This document shows positions 33,359 through 45,091 of a stretch of 64,000 bases of DNA, piece after piece. Under the pieces are notes generated by a model that was given only the letters and a program-made list of their open reading frames with translations, did no database searches and was not told the DNA's origin. Made by a program: the position numbers and the translations under genes. How positions within the stretch are numbered: the first letter of the stretch is position 1; each line of letters starts with the position of its first letter. Source of the DNA: Zantedeschia hybrid cultivar (Eukaryota > Streptophyta > Magnoliopsida > Alismatales > Araceae); the NCBI GenBank assembly GCA_030544215.1, contig JARZZO010000008.1:19670614-19734613 (forward strand). Direction: 5' to 3'.

Positions 33359-34008
33359 TCTCATCTCTGCTACTTATGATCTACGTTCTCTATTGGCTAG
33401 ATCTATGCACTATAGTTTTCTTTGATTCTATTTCTTAAGGGATATTGTATCTCTGATTCTATTTCTTTTCCTTTTTTTAAAAAACTACCAAAGCGTTGTG
33501 GCCCAATTTGTACCAGGGTAATGGTAATAAAGGGTAGGGTGGGATCCTAAGTTTGAACCTAGGGGAGTTGGGCTCTTTCCCACTAATGTGAATAGACCCT
33601 AGTTAGCATGGGTTTTTCTTACAATTATCTTCAAGGGAAAATTACATCCTATTTCTTTAATGTGGCTTGGAAGCATTCAATTACGTAAGTCTTGTGATAT
33701 GGAAATTATTAAGGGAAAATTAATTAGAACCTCCCATTAAAGGTCTGACTTTATTTCCCACCTCTGTCAGAATTTCCTATACCAACAAATCTTTGCTTAA
33801 CATTATTTTCAATCTCTTTATTGTTATGTCTGCTAGCTATGTTTCAGGGACTACCAAATTTATTCCCGCCTTTTTCCTCTTTCGTATTCCTCTTTATTCC
33901 TCCACCTCCTTCAAAGCATCTTTGTTCACTGTATAGTGTTTGAGATGGAAAATTATGAATAATACTTCTACATGCTGAAATTTTAATGTATTAACTGTAG
34001 CATAACAT
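33359..34008. other. Intron sequence, second half of the split tandem unit
   Basis: The part 33364-33600 resumes the tandem unit interrupted at 23443. The rest, to 34008, is AT-rich and shows no gene or transposon end that I recognise. Confidence 0.6.
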
Positions 34009-36151
34009 GGAAGCTAATTCATTGGCGTTGCAAGTTTATTTTAAATGAATACTCGACTTTCATCATGGACGTCATTATACGGGTTCTTTTTAGGTCATCT
34101 TAGGAAAGAAAATCGGAATTTGATTAATCATTTTCATTATAATGAGAGATTCGAATGCCATATTTTGGTGAGCTAACATGCCTAGATGATGACGGGGATG
34201 AGGCATGTGCACAACAAGGTCATCCATTGTTGTCATCTGCATGTTACCCATAGTTGTTAACATTGACCCGTCCTACTTTTGTACCTTCAAGAGGAATCTA
34301 TTGCTGATGAGGCTTGACCACATTATATGACGAAAGTAGTACTTGCTTTGAAGACTTAAAATGACCCCTACTTAGCCTTTTTTAAATATTTGCAGCAGCT
34401 AAGTATATACAAAAACACAATTGTATATTTTATCTGACGTTGTAATGAAATAATGTAGTAATAATGTAATAATTTAGCAACTTAATAACCAAATAACATA
34501 AGAACATAATAATGAATAATTAAAAAAAACATAATAATGAAATGACAATTGTGTATTTTCTGGCTTAAGATTTAATCACACTGCATGTTAAGACATTGTT
34601 ATGTTATATTATTACATTATTATATTACTACATTATTTTGTTATTACCTTACCACATAAGTTACTATCTTATTACATTACTATACAAGCCACTAGGTTAT
34701 TACATTATTAGTTACTAGTTACTTCATCATTACATTACTATGTAAGTTATTATGTTACGACGTTAATAAATAAGTCACCAGGTTGTTACATTACTACTTT
34801 TTAGTCACTTCATTATTACATGACTACATTATTACACTATTACCTTACTAGATAAGGTATCATGTTATATGCTATTGGATGCAACGATTGTGTATTTTTC
34901 TGGCTTAAGATTTAATCACTCTACACACTAAGACATTATATGTTATTATATTACTACATTATTTTGTTAGTACCCTAGTGGATAAGTTTTTTTTTGTTAT
35001 TACATTACTAGATAAGTCATTAGGTAATTAGCGTAGTAACAATGACCAATAGCATAGTAGCATAGTAATGAAATAACTTTTGCATATTTTTTAAGATTTA
35101 ATCACAATATGTGTCAAGACATTAAGACATTATATTATTATGTTACTATATTATTTATGTTTGTGCGTTATTTTGTTACTACCTTACTACGTAAGATATT
35201 ATGCTATTACATTCCTAGATAACTCACGAGGTTATTACATTACTAACTAGTTACTAGTTATTATGTTGTTATATTACTATGTAAGTTATTATGTTGTTAC
35301 CTTACTAGGTATGTCACTAGGTTATTATGTTACTAGCTATAGTTATTTTGTAATTGCATTATTGTATTATTATGTTGTTACCTACGGATAAGCTATCATG
35401 TTATATGTTACTAGATAAGACGATTGTGTATTTTTTTGGTTTACAATTTAATCACACTACGTGTTAAGACATTATTATGTTATTATATTATTATATTGCT
35501 ACATTATTATGTCCTTACCTTATCAGATAATTACATTACGATAAGTCATTAGGTTAGCACGTTACCACGTTAGTACTTATTTTGTTAATATATTACACCT
35601 TGTTTTGTTATTATACTCAAATTACTACATTATTTCATTTTTTTAAATTATTACATAACGTAGTACATTATCTAATAATGAAATAACAATGATGCTTTAG
35701 AGGAGAGTTATATAACACAAAGTTACATAAACATGTTACTTTCGTATGTTTAGTTGCTGCAAAGATAAAAGAAGGATAAGTAGGGGTTTTACATACTCTT
35801 CAAAGCAAGTATTACTTCGTTACATGACATGGTGATCGGGGGTTGATCTCAAGAGACCTTATCAACCACTGGTTTCTCCTGAAGGTATAGAAGTAGGGTA
35901 GGTCGGTGTTAACGACCACGGGAAGCATGTAGATGACAACAAGGGATTGCCTTGATGTTCACATCCCTCATTCTCATTATTATATAGGCATGATAGCTCA
36001 CCAGAATATGGCAATGAATCTCTCATTATAATAAAAATGATTAATCAGGTTATTGTTCCCTTTTTTGGGATAACCCAGAAAGGCTCCATGTAATGCCCAT
36101 GATGAAAGTTAAGTTCATTCAAAATGAATTTATGGCTAACGAACTATCTTC
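34009..36151. mobile_element. Mutator-like element with about 400-bp inverted arms
   Basis: The left arm (about 34009-34405) and right arm (about 35750-36151) are inverted copies over roughly 400 bp. Shared strings, comparing left with the complement of right, include TAATGAGAGATTC, TTGTTGTCATCT and AACTTTCATCATGG-like sequence; both arms carry GCAGCAACTAA/GCAGCAGCTAA at their inner edge. The termini start GGAAGCTAATTC and, as complement, GAAGATAGTTCG. Long arms suggest a Mutator-like or foldback element, but no unambiguous 9-bp duplication is visible. The 1.35-kb core is a degenerate array of TTATTACATTACTA and similar strings, AT-rich and non-coding. No transposase was seen. Confidence 0.72.
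34410..35700. repeat. AT-rich array inside the long-arm element
   Basis: Variants of ATTACATTACTA, AGGTTATTACATTA and GATAAGTCACTAGG recur without a fixed period. A longer block, ATTGTGTATTTT...GGCTTAAGATTTAATCAC, appears near 34548 and 34889, with diverged copies near 35084 and 35423. This points to four higher-order units of roughly 190-350 bp. Confidence 0.7.
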
Positions 36152-36154
36152 TAT

Positions 36155-37090
36155 GATATTTTTTCTGGCATGATAAATGGATGGGGGATTTTTCACTGAA
36201 GGACATGTTTCATTCCATTTTCAATTTATCAGTTCACAAATGGATTACCGTTTGAGAGCTGTACTATTTAGAGAAGATAAAGTGCAGTGGAATATCATTC
36301 TAAGAAGAAATTTGAAAGATCATGAAGTAGAAGATTTTGTTGCATTGCTAGACTTGCTTTCTCAAGTCACAATCAACCCACAGCAGAATGTTGAGGTTGT
36401 CCGCATGAAAAACAACGGGAAGTTCTACGTGAAATCCCTTTACTCTTTGATTGAAGAAAACTCTCCTCCATTTCCTTCCTTCAATGAGATATGGACGGTC
36501 AAATCTCCTTTGAAAGTTAAAGGCTTCATGTGGTTACTCTTCCAGAAGAGGCTTATCACAGAAGTTTATAAGAGAAAATGGGCATGGGATACTGAGCTGG
36601 AATGCTCTTTCCGTGGAAGTCATAATGAAGACGTTGATCATTCATTTGTTCAATGTGTCATATCTTGGGAGGTTTGGAGAGTTGTCACTGAATTCATAGG
36701 CTTACAGCAGGTTAATTTTCACAATACCCAAGAGATGGGGGTCTTCTTCAGAAGACACAGAAGCACAGCAAGGAATATTTCTCAGATCAAGGTTCTCCGT
36801 CTACTCCCTCATGCAGTGTGTTGGAGTATATGGAGGCGAAGGAACGTAGCTTATTCAGAGGTCACAAGGTTTATATAGAAAACATTTGTATCCAATCGCT
36901 TTCCTTCCTATATCATTGGAGTGGATTTATTTTGGGTATTTCAGCTGATGAATGGGCTCAAGTCATAAAAACCCTGTAGTCAGCCTGACCTTTTTCCTTT
37001 ATTCTGTCGGCAGAGGAATCTCTCCTCTGCTGTTATGGGTGTATCACCGCTCTTTATTATAATAAAAATGGTGGTACACACCACAATTTC
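36155..37090 (+). pseudogene. 5'-truncated LINE, RT-distal and zf-RVT region
   Basis: The LINE begins mid-protein with FFWHDKWMGDFSLKDMF directly after the Mutator-like element, then shifts frame near 36240. The open frame to 36878 shows NIILRRNLKDHEVEDFVALL, VRMKNNGKFYVKSLY, SPLKVKGFMWLLFQKRL, a decayed zinc-finger (ECSFRGS..EDVDHSFVQC) and VCWSIWRRRN. The 3' end carries a hairpin GTGGT-ACAC-ACCAC (37071-37084), then ATTTCTT and a T-rich tract. It belongs to a different LINE family from the 23449 and 40900 elements. No palm motifs remain. No target duplication was resolved, and the left edge may have been removed with the Mutator insertion. Confidence 0.75.
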
Positions 37091-38409
37091 TTAAATTTTT
37101 TTTTTTTTTCTATAAATGAAATCCCCCCACCTGTCTTCATTTTTGATGGCCCAACTTAGGGTCAAAATAAAAGGCCACATGATTTTTATGTTCTGAAAAT
37201 GTAAGCATGGATTCACACCCTTTAACTGTTCAACATGTATCTCAACTCTAGAACACCATAAGCATGTCTGTGAAATATGAAGTTAGTAAGTGGATTGAAA
37301 TCATCTCTTCAAGGCTTCTGTTATGTAAACATATGGACCAATGATATTCATAGATATAAAACAATGGATTTATGATGGATCTGGTTTCTCTTCCAGCTTT
37401 CTGTTGTGAGTGTGTTGGTACCATACCAGTGCCTGAAGGCAAACTGTCAATTTGAGTCCATTTACTCCCTAACTTTGGATCCATTCAATCCCTTCTTGCA
37501 TTTGGATAAAAATGCATATATTCTATGGAGTTAATTCTGTAATTTATTTGTGCTTCTAAATTGAACCATCTACCCAAGACTTGAGTTGGTGAATGGAGAG
37601 GTCGAGGACTACCATCTACCCAGGACTTGAGTTGGTGGATGGAGAAGCCTCGGACTAATATAGGCATGGAGTGGCTTGTGAGTAGATACCTAGTATTGGG
37701 ATTAAATAGCTTTTTGCCAATAAGCAAGATTGGTTCTATCTAATACAATGTTCTTGGAACCAAACTGCTGACCCTAAATCTTGAGTTAGTGGGTGAAGGG
37801 ACCAAAACTAGCATGGTCATGGAAATGGCTCATGTCTAACTGGTATGGAATCAAATGGCTTTTACCAGCAATGTCAAAATTTAACTAAGCTCTGTGAGGC
37901 ATCTACCTTCCAATCCCATGTGCCAAAGAATTGCGCAGGTCCCAAATAATGGAGATTAGGTCTCACTTTCTTTCCCAGCTTTTTCCATTGTGGTAGGATA
38001 TCCTATTTCATTCTCATTTTTTGTTTGTCAGAGATATATCACCTCTGAACTTTGGATGTATCACTTCTCTATTTATTTGCTAAACTGATGATATATCCCA
38101 TCCATTTCTAAAAAGATTTTTTTTTTTTTTTTTTGGGGGGGGGAGGGCAGGGGACTATTGAGGGCCATTTATTCTAGCTAGGATGTAAAATTGGTTAGGC
38201 TCATGCTGAATTTGGTTACCAGTGTGTGTACTATGGAGAGGTGGTATTTTGCTTTGTACTTGTATGTGGCACTTTATTTTTAGCATTTACAAGGCACTGT
38301 CTATCCATCCCCAATGTGCCCACCCCCATATGCATGCATGTACGGATTGTATAGCAGTTTTTTCTAGAGACCACTGATGGCCTTCATGTTCTCAAATTTG
38401 TGGCTGAAG
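37091..38409 (+). other. Intron sequence upstream of exon B
   Basis: Non-coding. It contains a direct repeat of about 50 bp (CATCTACCCARGACTTGAGT near 37567 and 37614, diverged copy near 37770), a poly(T)/G tract at 38117-38148, and a pyrimidine-poor acceptor at 38409. Confidence 0.6.
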
Positions 38410-38501
38410 GAAGGGGATGCAGCTCTTGGCAATGGTGGTTTAGCACGACTTTCGGCATGCCAGATGGATTCCTTAGCAACAATGAACTTTCCTGCCTGGG
38501 G
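38410..38501 (+). CDS. Alpha-glucan phosphorylase, internal exon B
   Basis: This 92-bp exon has acceptor GCTGAAG before it and donor GTAAGA after it. It encodes 30 residues plus two bases of a Gly codon, beginning EGDAALGNGGLARLSACQMD and ending SLATMNFPAW. The DAALGNGGL.RL block is a diagnostic, nearly invariant segment of glycosyltransferase 35 phosphorylases and forms part of the glucan/active-site cleft. It joins exon A (ending VLAEQ) without a frame change. ARLSACQMD differs from the GRLASCFLD typical of well-known plant isoforms, so this may be a less common isoform. The next exon (expected to start with the YGLRY segment) was not found in the following 25 kb. An open frame exists on the opposite strand over this exon; it is a shadow. 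Confidence 0.9.
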
Positions 38502-39238
38502 GTAAGATTTCTGACATTCCTTGCACATATTAATAAAAGAAAGTGTGTTTGATGGAACATTCTGCAATGCTCTGGCTGCTCTAGATATTCTAATCCATCT
38601 GATGCAGATACAAGGGAGATGGACAATTCAGATTGCGACTTTTTGTTTACATCTAACTGAAAGTCTGCAGACAATGATGATGAGTTATGCGGATGAATGA
38701 ATTGCCTTATCGTGTCTATCTGGGGTTATCATGTCTATCTGGGGTCATTTGGAAAACCCGGGAATCTGGGAAGTGATGCAGGTCTTGGAGGTTTTGTAAA
38801 AAAAAATAACTTCCAATGGCTAACATGAGATTACCTTTGTGTTCTTCTGGTCTCCTACTCTAGTGGAAGTTATAAAACATGTATTGATCTACTGTTGCCT
38901 TGACGTCGCTGTTGTGTTCTCCAAGTCTCCCTCTATAAAGGAAAGGTGCTAGATGAGTATGTGACGTTTTCAATAGGGATAAAAAATTTCTTATCCGGAA
39001 GTAGGCTTTTCAAGTTGTATCCTTGCATGTGTCTAGTCACTGGTGGGGCTGACTGGGCAAGAAGAAAGGATCCACCTTAAAGTGATCGAGTGAATTGACA
39101 TGCTAGTGTTGAATGGTCTGCATGTTTGCTTTGAAGTCTTATCTTTTGCATTTGGAATAGAGCTCTTTGTCATGTTTGACCATCTTTATGCGTAGTGTGT
39201 ATGCTGTGATCTCTCTGAGACCTGGATGCAACTCTTAG
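38502..39238 (+). other. Start of the next phosphorylase intron
   Basis: Donor GTAAGATTT starts an intron that does not end within recognisable sequence. No gene or transposon end is apparent in this stretch apart from a short repeat TGTCTATCTGGGGT (38715-38745). Confidence 0.6.
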
Positions 39239-40909
39239 GTGCTACAAGTTTTCTTTTTTTTTGGAATGTGGATGGTACCACTTGTATTATAAAGGAAGAT
39301 AAAACATGTACACGAGTTAAGGGGATTTCAACAAAAGTCCCCCTGTACAAAAAACCCTTAACAGTGTCTCAGTATCAGCTCTCCCCAAGAACAAAAAAGG
39401 GAAGAGGTACAAGTATCAACATCACAAGAGACACTAGCCCACCTAACTCTATCACAAACAAAAGAGAGTACCCTATAGTGCAAGCCTCTTTCTTAAAAAT
39501 TCTTCTGTTGCGTTCTGCCCAGAGAGCCCAAATGGTTGCATGGAGGATCAGCCACCACAAAACTCTATCTTTCTTCCTTGTCCAATGCCTCTCCACGAGA
39601 GTAGTAGATTCTCCACTGAGGTCCACTGATCAACAACCACATTGAGCTTGGTAATAGTAATTGCCACACCTCCACAAAGGAGCAAGAAGTGAAGAGATGA
39701 TCAACTGATTCCTCATCCGTCCCACAAAGTGCACACCTATTCTGCAAATTTGGAATAAAGAAGTCAATCTATCACAAGTGGGAAGCCTATCCAAGGAAGT
39801 ACACCACCGGAGAATCTGCACCTTGATAGGACTCTTAGCTTGCCACACTGCCTTATAAAAGGGGTACCCAGTCCCTCCATCGGCTATCATGAAATAGGCT
39901 GACTTAACAGAAAAACCACCCTTCCCATCCCATCTTCATGTCCAGTGGTCCTGAGAAGAATGGTCCAACTGATACTGGTTCAAAATGAGCATCAGGTTCA
40001 GCAGGTCCTCCTCCTCCCTTAACTTCTTCTGAAAGATGGGCACCAACAAGGATGTGGTCACTCTGAGTCAAATAGCTGGAACACTGTGGCTTGGCTGTAG
40101 GGTTACAAGCAATACTAAAGATGCGCGGGAAGAGAGAGCGTAGTGTATGGCACCAACAATCTAACAAAAAAAGGGTGGACTTGCCATCCCCAAGCACAAT
40201 ATGCGAGCCTGCCCAAAGAATGTCAGAACAAGATAGGATCCCTTTCCAAATTTGGGAGACATTACATGTAGATAATAAGTCCACCTCCCATAACCTGGAA
40301 TGCTCATACTACTTGCGGGTAGGAATGCTCATACTACTTGCGGGTAATGATCTCCCACCAAAGGCCTGCCTTAGAAGTCACCAATTTCGATAGCCATTTG
40401 GTACGTAGGGCTATATTGAAGAGGCTAATATTTTTGAGTCCCATTCCTCCATTCTCCTTAGCCCTGCACATCCTTCCCCAGTTGATTGCATATCCACCTT
40501 TCTTAGGATCACCTGACCCATGCCAGAAGAATCTAGCCTGGATAGCCGAGAATTTCTTTGTAATCCCCATCGGGATCTGAAAGACAAAGAGAAAGTAGAT
40601 GGGGAGGTTGTCAATAACAGATCTGCATAAAGTCAATCTACCCCCTAAGAGAGTAGTCTACCCTTCCACCTTGCCAACCTACTCTCAAATCTGTTCACAA
40701 TGCTCTGCCAAACTCTGCTGCGAATAGCTCCAAGTGACAGTGGGAGCCCAAGATAACAAATAAAAGGACCCAGTAGGGCAACCTAGGATATCTGAGGCTC
40801 TCCTTGGTTCCATTTCTCCCAAGTTAATGTTGATCAATTGACTCTTTTGGAAGTTCACCTTCAGACCTGTGACTTCCTCCAGCAACTCTAAAATGAGCTC
40901 AGTAGAGGG

Positions 40910-41428
40910 TTGTCAGCATTGTCGAGCTCCCAAGATACTAGCTCTGGGAGTAGTCAGAAGGTTGAGGGTATCTATAACAAGGATACGGTGGTCGGGGTGG
41001 ACTGTGAGAGTACGGAAGGGATTTCGCAGGAGAAGGATACATGCATTTATTTGGCTGATGCTCAAGAGGATCTGCCAGGGTCCGAGTGGTATCAGGTTGT
41101 GGAGAAGGAACTTGATCATAATGTTAATCAGTGTATGCAGATCATACCTTATGATGGGGGTGTAGAGCCGTTGGCTGTGAAACAGGTTTTTGATGCCGAA
41201 GCTTGGACAAAGGAAATTATTCAGTTTGGTCAGCATATAAGGATATCTTTTCTGGGCAGAGAGGAGATGGTACTGAGGTTCCTTAAGAAACTGGAAAGAA
41301 ATGAAACCCTGCAACATTCAACCAGGAGAAGGGGTACGGGTGGAGGTTTCAAGATAGGGAAGAGGGAGGAAGATTTTGTGAAAAATAATGTCCTTGTGGA
41401 CAGTCTTCCAGGGAAGAAGTCTAAGTAG
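40910..41428 (+). pseudogene. LINE ORF1 C-terminal fragment
   Basis: It is open for 172 codons because of 5' truncation; the first Met is probably not the original start. Its last 90 residues match the ORF1 end of the 23449 LINE: FGQHIRISFLGREEMVLRFL, KKLERN, GTGGGFKIGKRE and LPGKKSK. The zinc knuckles and DUF4283-like part lie upstream of the truncation and are lost. ORF2 begins 25 bp downstream, without the four-base overlap seen in the other element. Confidence 0.75.
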
Positions 41429-41452
41429 GGGGGGACTACACATCATGTCTTT

Positions 41453-44400
41453 ATGAATATGATATCATGGAATATTAGGGGGCTTAATGGGGCATTCAAA
41501 GTCAGAGCTGTGAAGGACCTTGTTGTATCTCTTCATTCGGACTGTATTTGTTTGCAAGAGACCAAGATGACCAGTTTTGATAATTTTTCCTTACCAAGAC
41601 TGGGTGGGCCATTATTAAATAAAAAGCAGTTCTTCCAGCTGATGGATCTAGAAGAGGACAGGTAACAATGTGGAATGGGAACAAATTTGTTGGTAATGTC
41701 TGTGATGTGGGCATATTTAGTATTTCGGTTGCCTTTACTTGGAAATGTAGAAGGTCACACAATATTAGATGGGTCATCTCATTTGTGTATGGTCCGCATT
41801 CTGAACAATAGAGAGATTTGTTCTTCCAAGAGCTTTATAGATTGCATTATCTTTTTCCTGAGGCTTGGTGCATTGTGGGGGACTTTAATTGTGTAAGGTT
41901 CCCTTGGGAAAGATCTGGTGTGCAGAGGTGGAGCAAGGAGATGGTCAGCCTTAATCAGTGGATTAGAGAGGTTAAGCTTATGGATCTGGATATACCTAAT
42001 AGAAAGTTTACATGGTCTAACCTCTAGCAGGATTGTAAACAATCTAGGATTGATAGGATATTGATCTCTACTGATTGCTTCAACAATTTCCCATTGACAC
42101 ACATTAAAGGCTTGTGTAGGGTTGTTTCGGATCATATACCCTTGCAACTTATGATGGAAGACAAGAGAAAGAAGATCAGAATTTTCAGATATGAATTGAA
42201 GTGGCAGATGGAAGAAGGATTCAAAGATATGATCAACAAATGGTGGCTGGAATTTACAGGGTCTATTTCAGTTGTATACAAATTTCAGAGAAAAATGAAG
42301 AGGATAAGGACGGGTTTGAAACAATGGGCTAAACAGAAATATGGGAAGGCATTAGAGGAGAGACAGTTATTGAAGAATAAGATTGAAGATTTGGAATTGA
42401 AAAGTGAGATTATGGATCTCTCTTCTATTGAGCTGCAGGAACTTAAAGATTTGAAGAAAATGTTTAACGAAGAACTGTTGAAGGAGGAAATCAAATGGAG
42501 ACAGAGAGTTAAGGAACATTGGCTAAAAGAAAGTGATCAAAATACCTCTTTGTTCCATGCAGTGTCTAGTGTTAAAAAGAGATTTTTGTCCATTGATCAT
42601 ATTAGAGATAATGAGGTGGTGATTGAAGAACCTAATGAGATTAAGAGGAGGTTTGTTGATTTTTTTTCAGAATCTTTTCTTAGAAGACTTTCCAATGAGG
42701 CCTCATTTGGAAGATGGTATACTTCCTAAGTTAGATGCCTCTGATGCTGAAGATTTGTCTCTACCTTTTTCTGAGAAGGAAGTTAAAGATGTAGTTTTTA
42801 GCATGGACCCCAATAAGGCTCCGTGTCCTGATGGAATGTCCATTGGGTTTTATCAATTTTTTTGGTATACTATTAAAGAAGATTTGCTCAATTTTGTCCA
42901 AGATTTCTATGATAGTCCGGAAAAGATTAAAGCTTTCAACTCCACTCTTATTGTCCTCATTATGAAATCAGAAGGTGTTGAAAGAATGGGTGATTTTCGT
43001 CTAATTAGTTTGCTAAATGGGTGTTATAAAATCATAACCAAGATCTTGGTTACCCGGCTTAAGAAAGTTATTCACAAGATTGTGGAGATAAATCAATCAA
43101 CTTTTTTGCAAGGGAGATTCATATTAGATAATTATATGGCAGCTTATGAAGCAATTCACCATTACAAGAGTAGGAAAAAGAAAGGTGTCATTCTCAAACT
43201 GGATTTTGAAAAGGCCTATAACAGAATCAGCTAGAATTGTCTTCACAAAACTATGGAACTCATGGGTTTTAATGGTAGATGGATTAGATGGGTGATGAGT
43301 TGTATCTCTTCATCCTCATTTTCTGTTTTGGTCAATGGAGAACCGTGTGGTTATTTTAAGAGCTCCAGAGGATTAAGACAGAGGAATCCTATATCGCCAA
43401 TGCTTTTCTTGTTAATTGGGCGGATTTTGAGTACTCTGTAGGAGAAGGCTGTTCAACATGGATTGATTGAAGGGTTTAGTATTGGTAGAACTAATATTAT
43501 GTTATCCCACCTTCAGTTTGTAGATGATACTTTATTGTTTACTTTAAGGAGCAATGAGGATATCCAGAATATAAAAATCTGTTGGTCTAGGTGGAAGCTA
43601 TTATATGTTTGAGAATTAACTATGAAAAATCTGAAATTGTAGGGGTACATGTGGCACAAGACAGACTACAAGAAATTGCATATTCCTTACACTGCAGAAT
43701 CAGTTCTTTTCCTATCAAATATTTTGGATTGCCTTTATCGGATGGGGTTAGGATGATTTGATAAAGAGATTTGAAGATTGGTTGGAAGGATGGATATGTA
43801 GATATCTCTCTGATGGAGGGAGACTGATCTTGTCCAAATCAGTCTTCTCTTCATTGGCCATCTACTATGCTTTTATTTTTAAGATTCCAAGGATTGTGGA
43901 GAAGATTATTTAATCAGCTAGAAGCCCTTTTTTTCTGGTCAGGAGGTAAAAGGGGGAAGAGAGGTTTTTATTTAATCAAGTGGAATAATGTGTGTAAGAG
44001 TAAGGAGCAAGGTGGTATTGGTCTATGTGGAGTTGCCAGTTTCAATCGAGCCTTATTAATGAAATGGTTGTGGAGGAGGGGAGAGTGCTCGGAGGCATTG
44101 TGGGCTGTCATTATCAAGGAGCTTTATTACTGTGATGATAATAAATGGACTCTTCACCCTTCTATCACTTATAACTTGTCCCCTATTTGGAAGAATATTG
44201 TGAAGAATGCAGATTTCATGGCGATTTCTTGTGACATCTAGGTTGGTAATGGTTGTGATACCTTATTCTGGAAAGATAAATGGTGCTCTAGTATTGTCTT
44301 CTCCTCTCAATTCAGCAATTTATTCAACATTGCTCAGCATAAGGAGGCTTCGGTGGCAGATGTATTGTCTCATGATGGCTCAGAGCATATAAACTTGCAT

Positions 44401-45091
44401 CTGAGAAGGGATCTAACTGATGTGGAAGTAAATGAGTTTTCGAACATACTCCTTCTCACTGCCAAAACTAGAATTTGTACTGAGAATAATAGGAGAGTTT
44501 GGAGATGGAATTCTAATGGTCAGTTTTCGGTTAAGTCTATTGTTCAGATTTTGAATGATGGAGGATGCAGGGTTTGGTGGAAGGATTTAGTGTGGTCTAA
44601 TAACCTTCCTAATAAGATTAAAGTATTTCTTTGGAAGGTGGCTTGGTCTAGAATTCTTACAAGAAAGAGGGCCAAGATGCTCCACATTCCAGGAAATCAT
44701 TTCTGTGTTTACTGTGCAATCTTTGAGGAGGGCCAAGAACATCTGTTTCTGGACTGTGGTATTGTTATTATTCTGTGTAAGACTATATGCAGATTATTTG
44801 GTATTATTTGGATAGATCATTATTCAGTCATGGATCTTTTAAGCTGGTGGTCTGGGGTCTGTCCTTTTCTAGATCAGAAGCATTTCTGGTTTATCATTTG
44901 TTCAACTTTGCTATGGACTATTTGATGTGAGAGAAACATGAGGAAGTTCAGTGATCAATGTAGCAGTGCTATTGAATTACTGAAGATTACTTTTAATTGG
45001 GTGGATGAGTGGGGAAGAGCAGCAAATATTCTTAACGAGGGGAACTCTGATATTTTGCAGAAGGCTCGGCAGTGGAGGTATATGTTTTGTT
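41453..45091 (+). pseudogene. LINE ORF2 (endonuclease and reverse transcriptase), broken
   Basis: It starts MNMISWNIRGLNGAFKVRAV and shows CLQETK, a frameshift near 41640, then CIVGDFNCVRFPWERSG and SDHIPLQLM. After a stop near 42027 it continues through the long pre-RT helix region (42061-42729). A shift near 42690 leads to the RT with MDPNKAPCPDGMSIGFYQFF, LKLDFEKAYNRIS, a TAG where Trp is expected (43234), GLRQRNPISPMLF (motif B altered from RQGDP), and LQFVDDTLLF (FVDD). Further breaks occur at 43440, 43600, 43760 and 43910. The zf-RVT tail is recognisable to about 44930 (WWKDLVWSNNLPNKIKVFLW, CVYC, HLFLDC), with a last segment CERNMRKFSDQ to 45091. Not functional. Confidence 0.85.

Larger units (their letters stand above)
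10513..38409 (+). other. Phosphorylase intron, about 27.9 kb
   Basis: It is bounded by donor GTCAGG after exon A and acceptor GCTGAAG before exon B, phase 0. It holds most of the transposons described here: a Mutator MITE, Cassandra, two long LTRs, at least five LINE insertions or relics, and a Mutator-like element with long inverted repeats. The assignment is inferred from two in-frame exons; transcript evidence was not available. Confidence 0.75.

Noticed and set aside
38384..38674. 96-codon minus-strand frame over exon B
   Set aside because: It is the shadow of the conserved phosphorylase exon on the plus strand.
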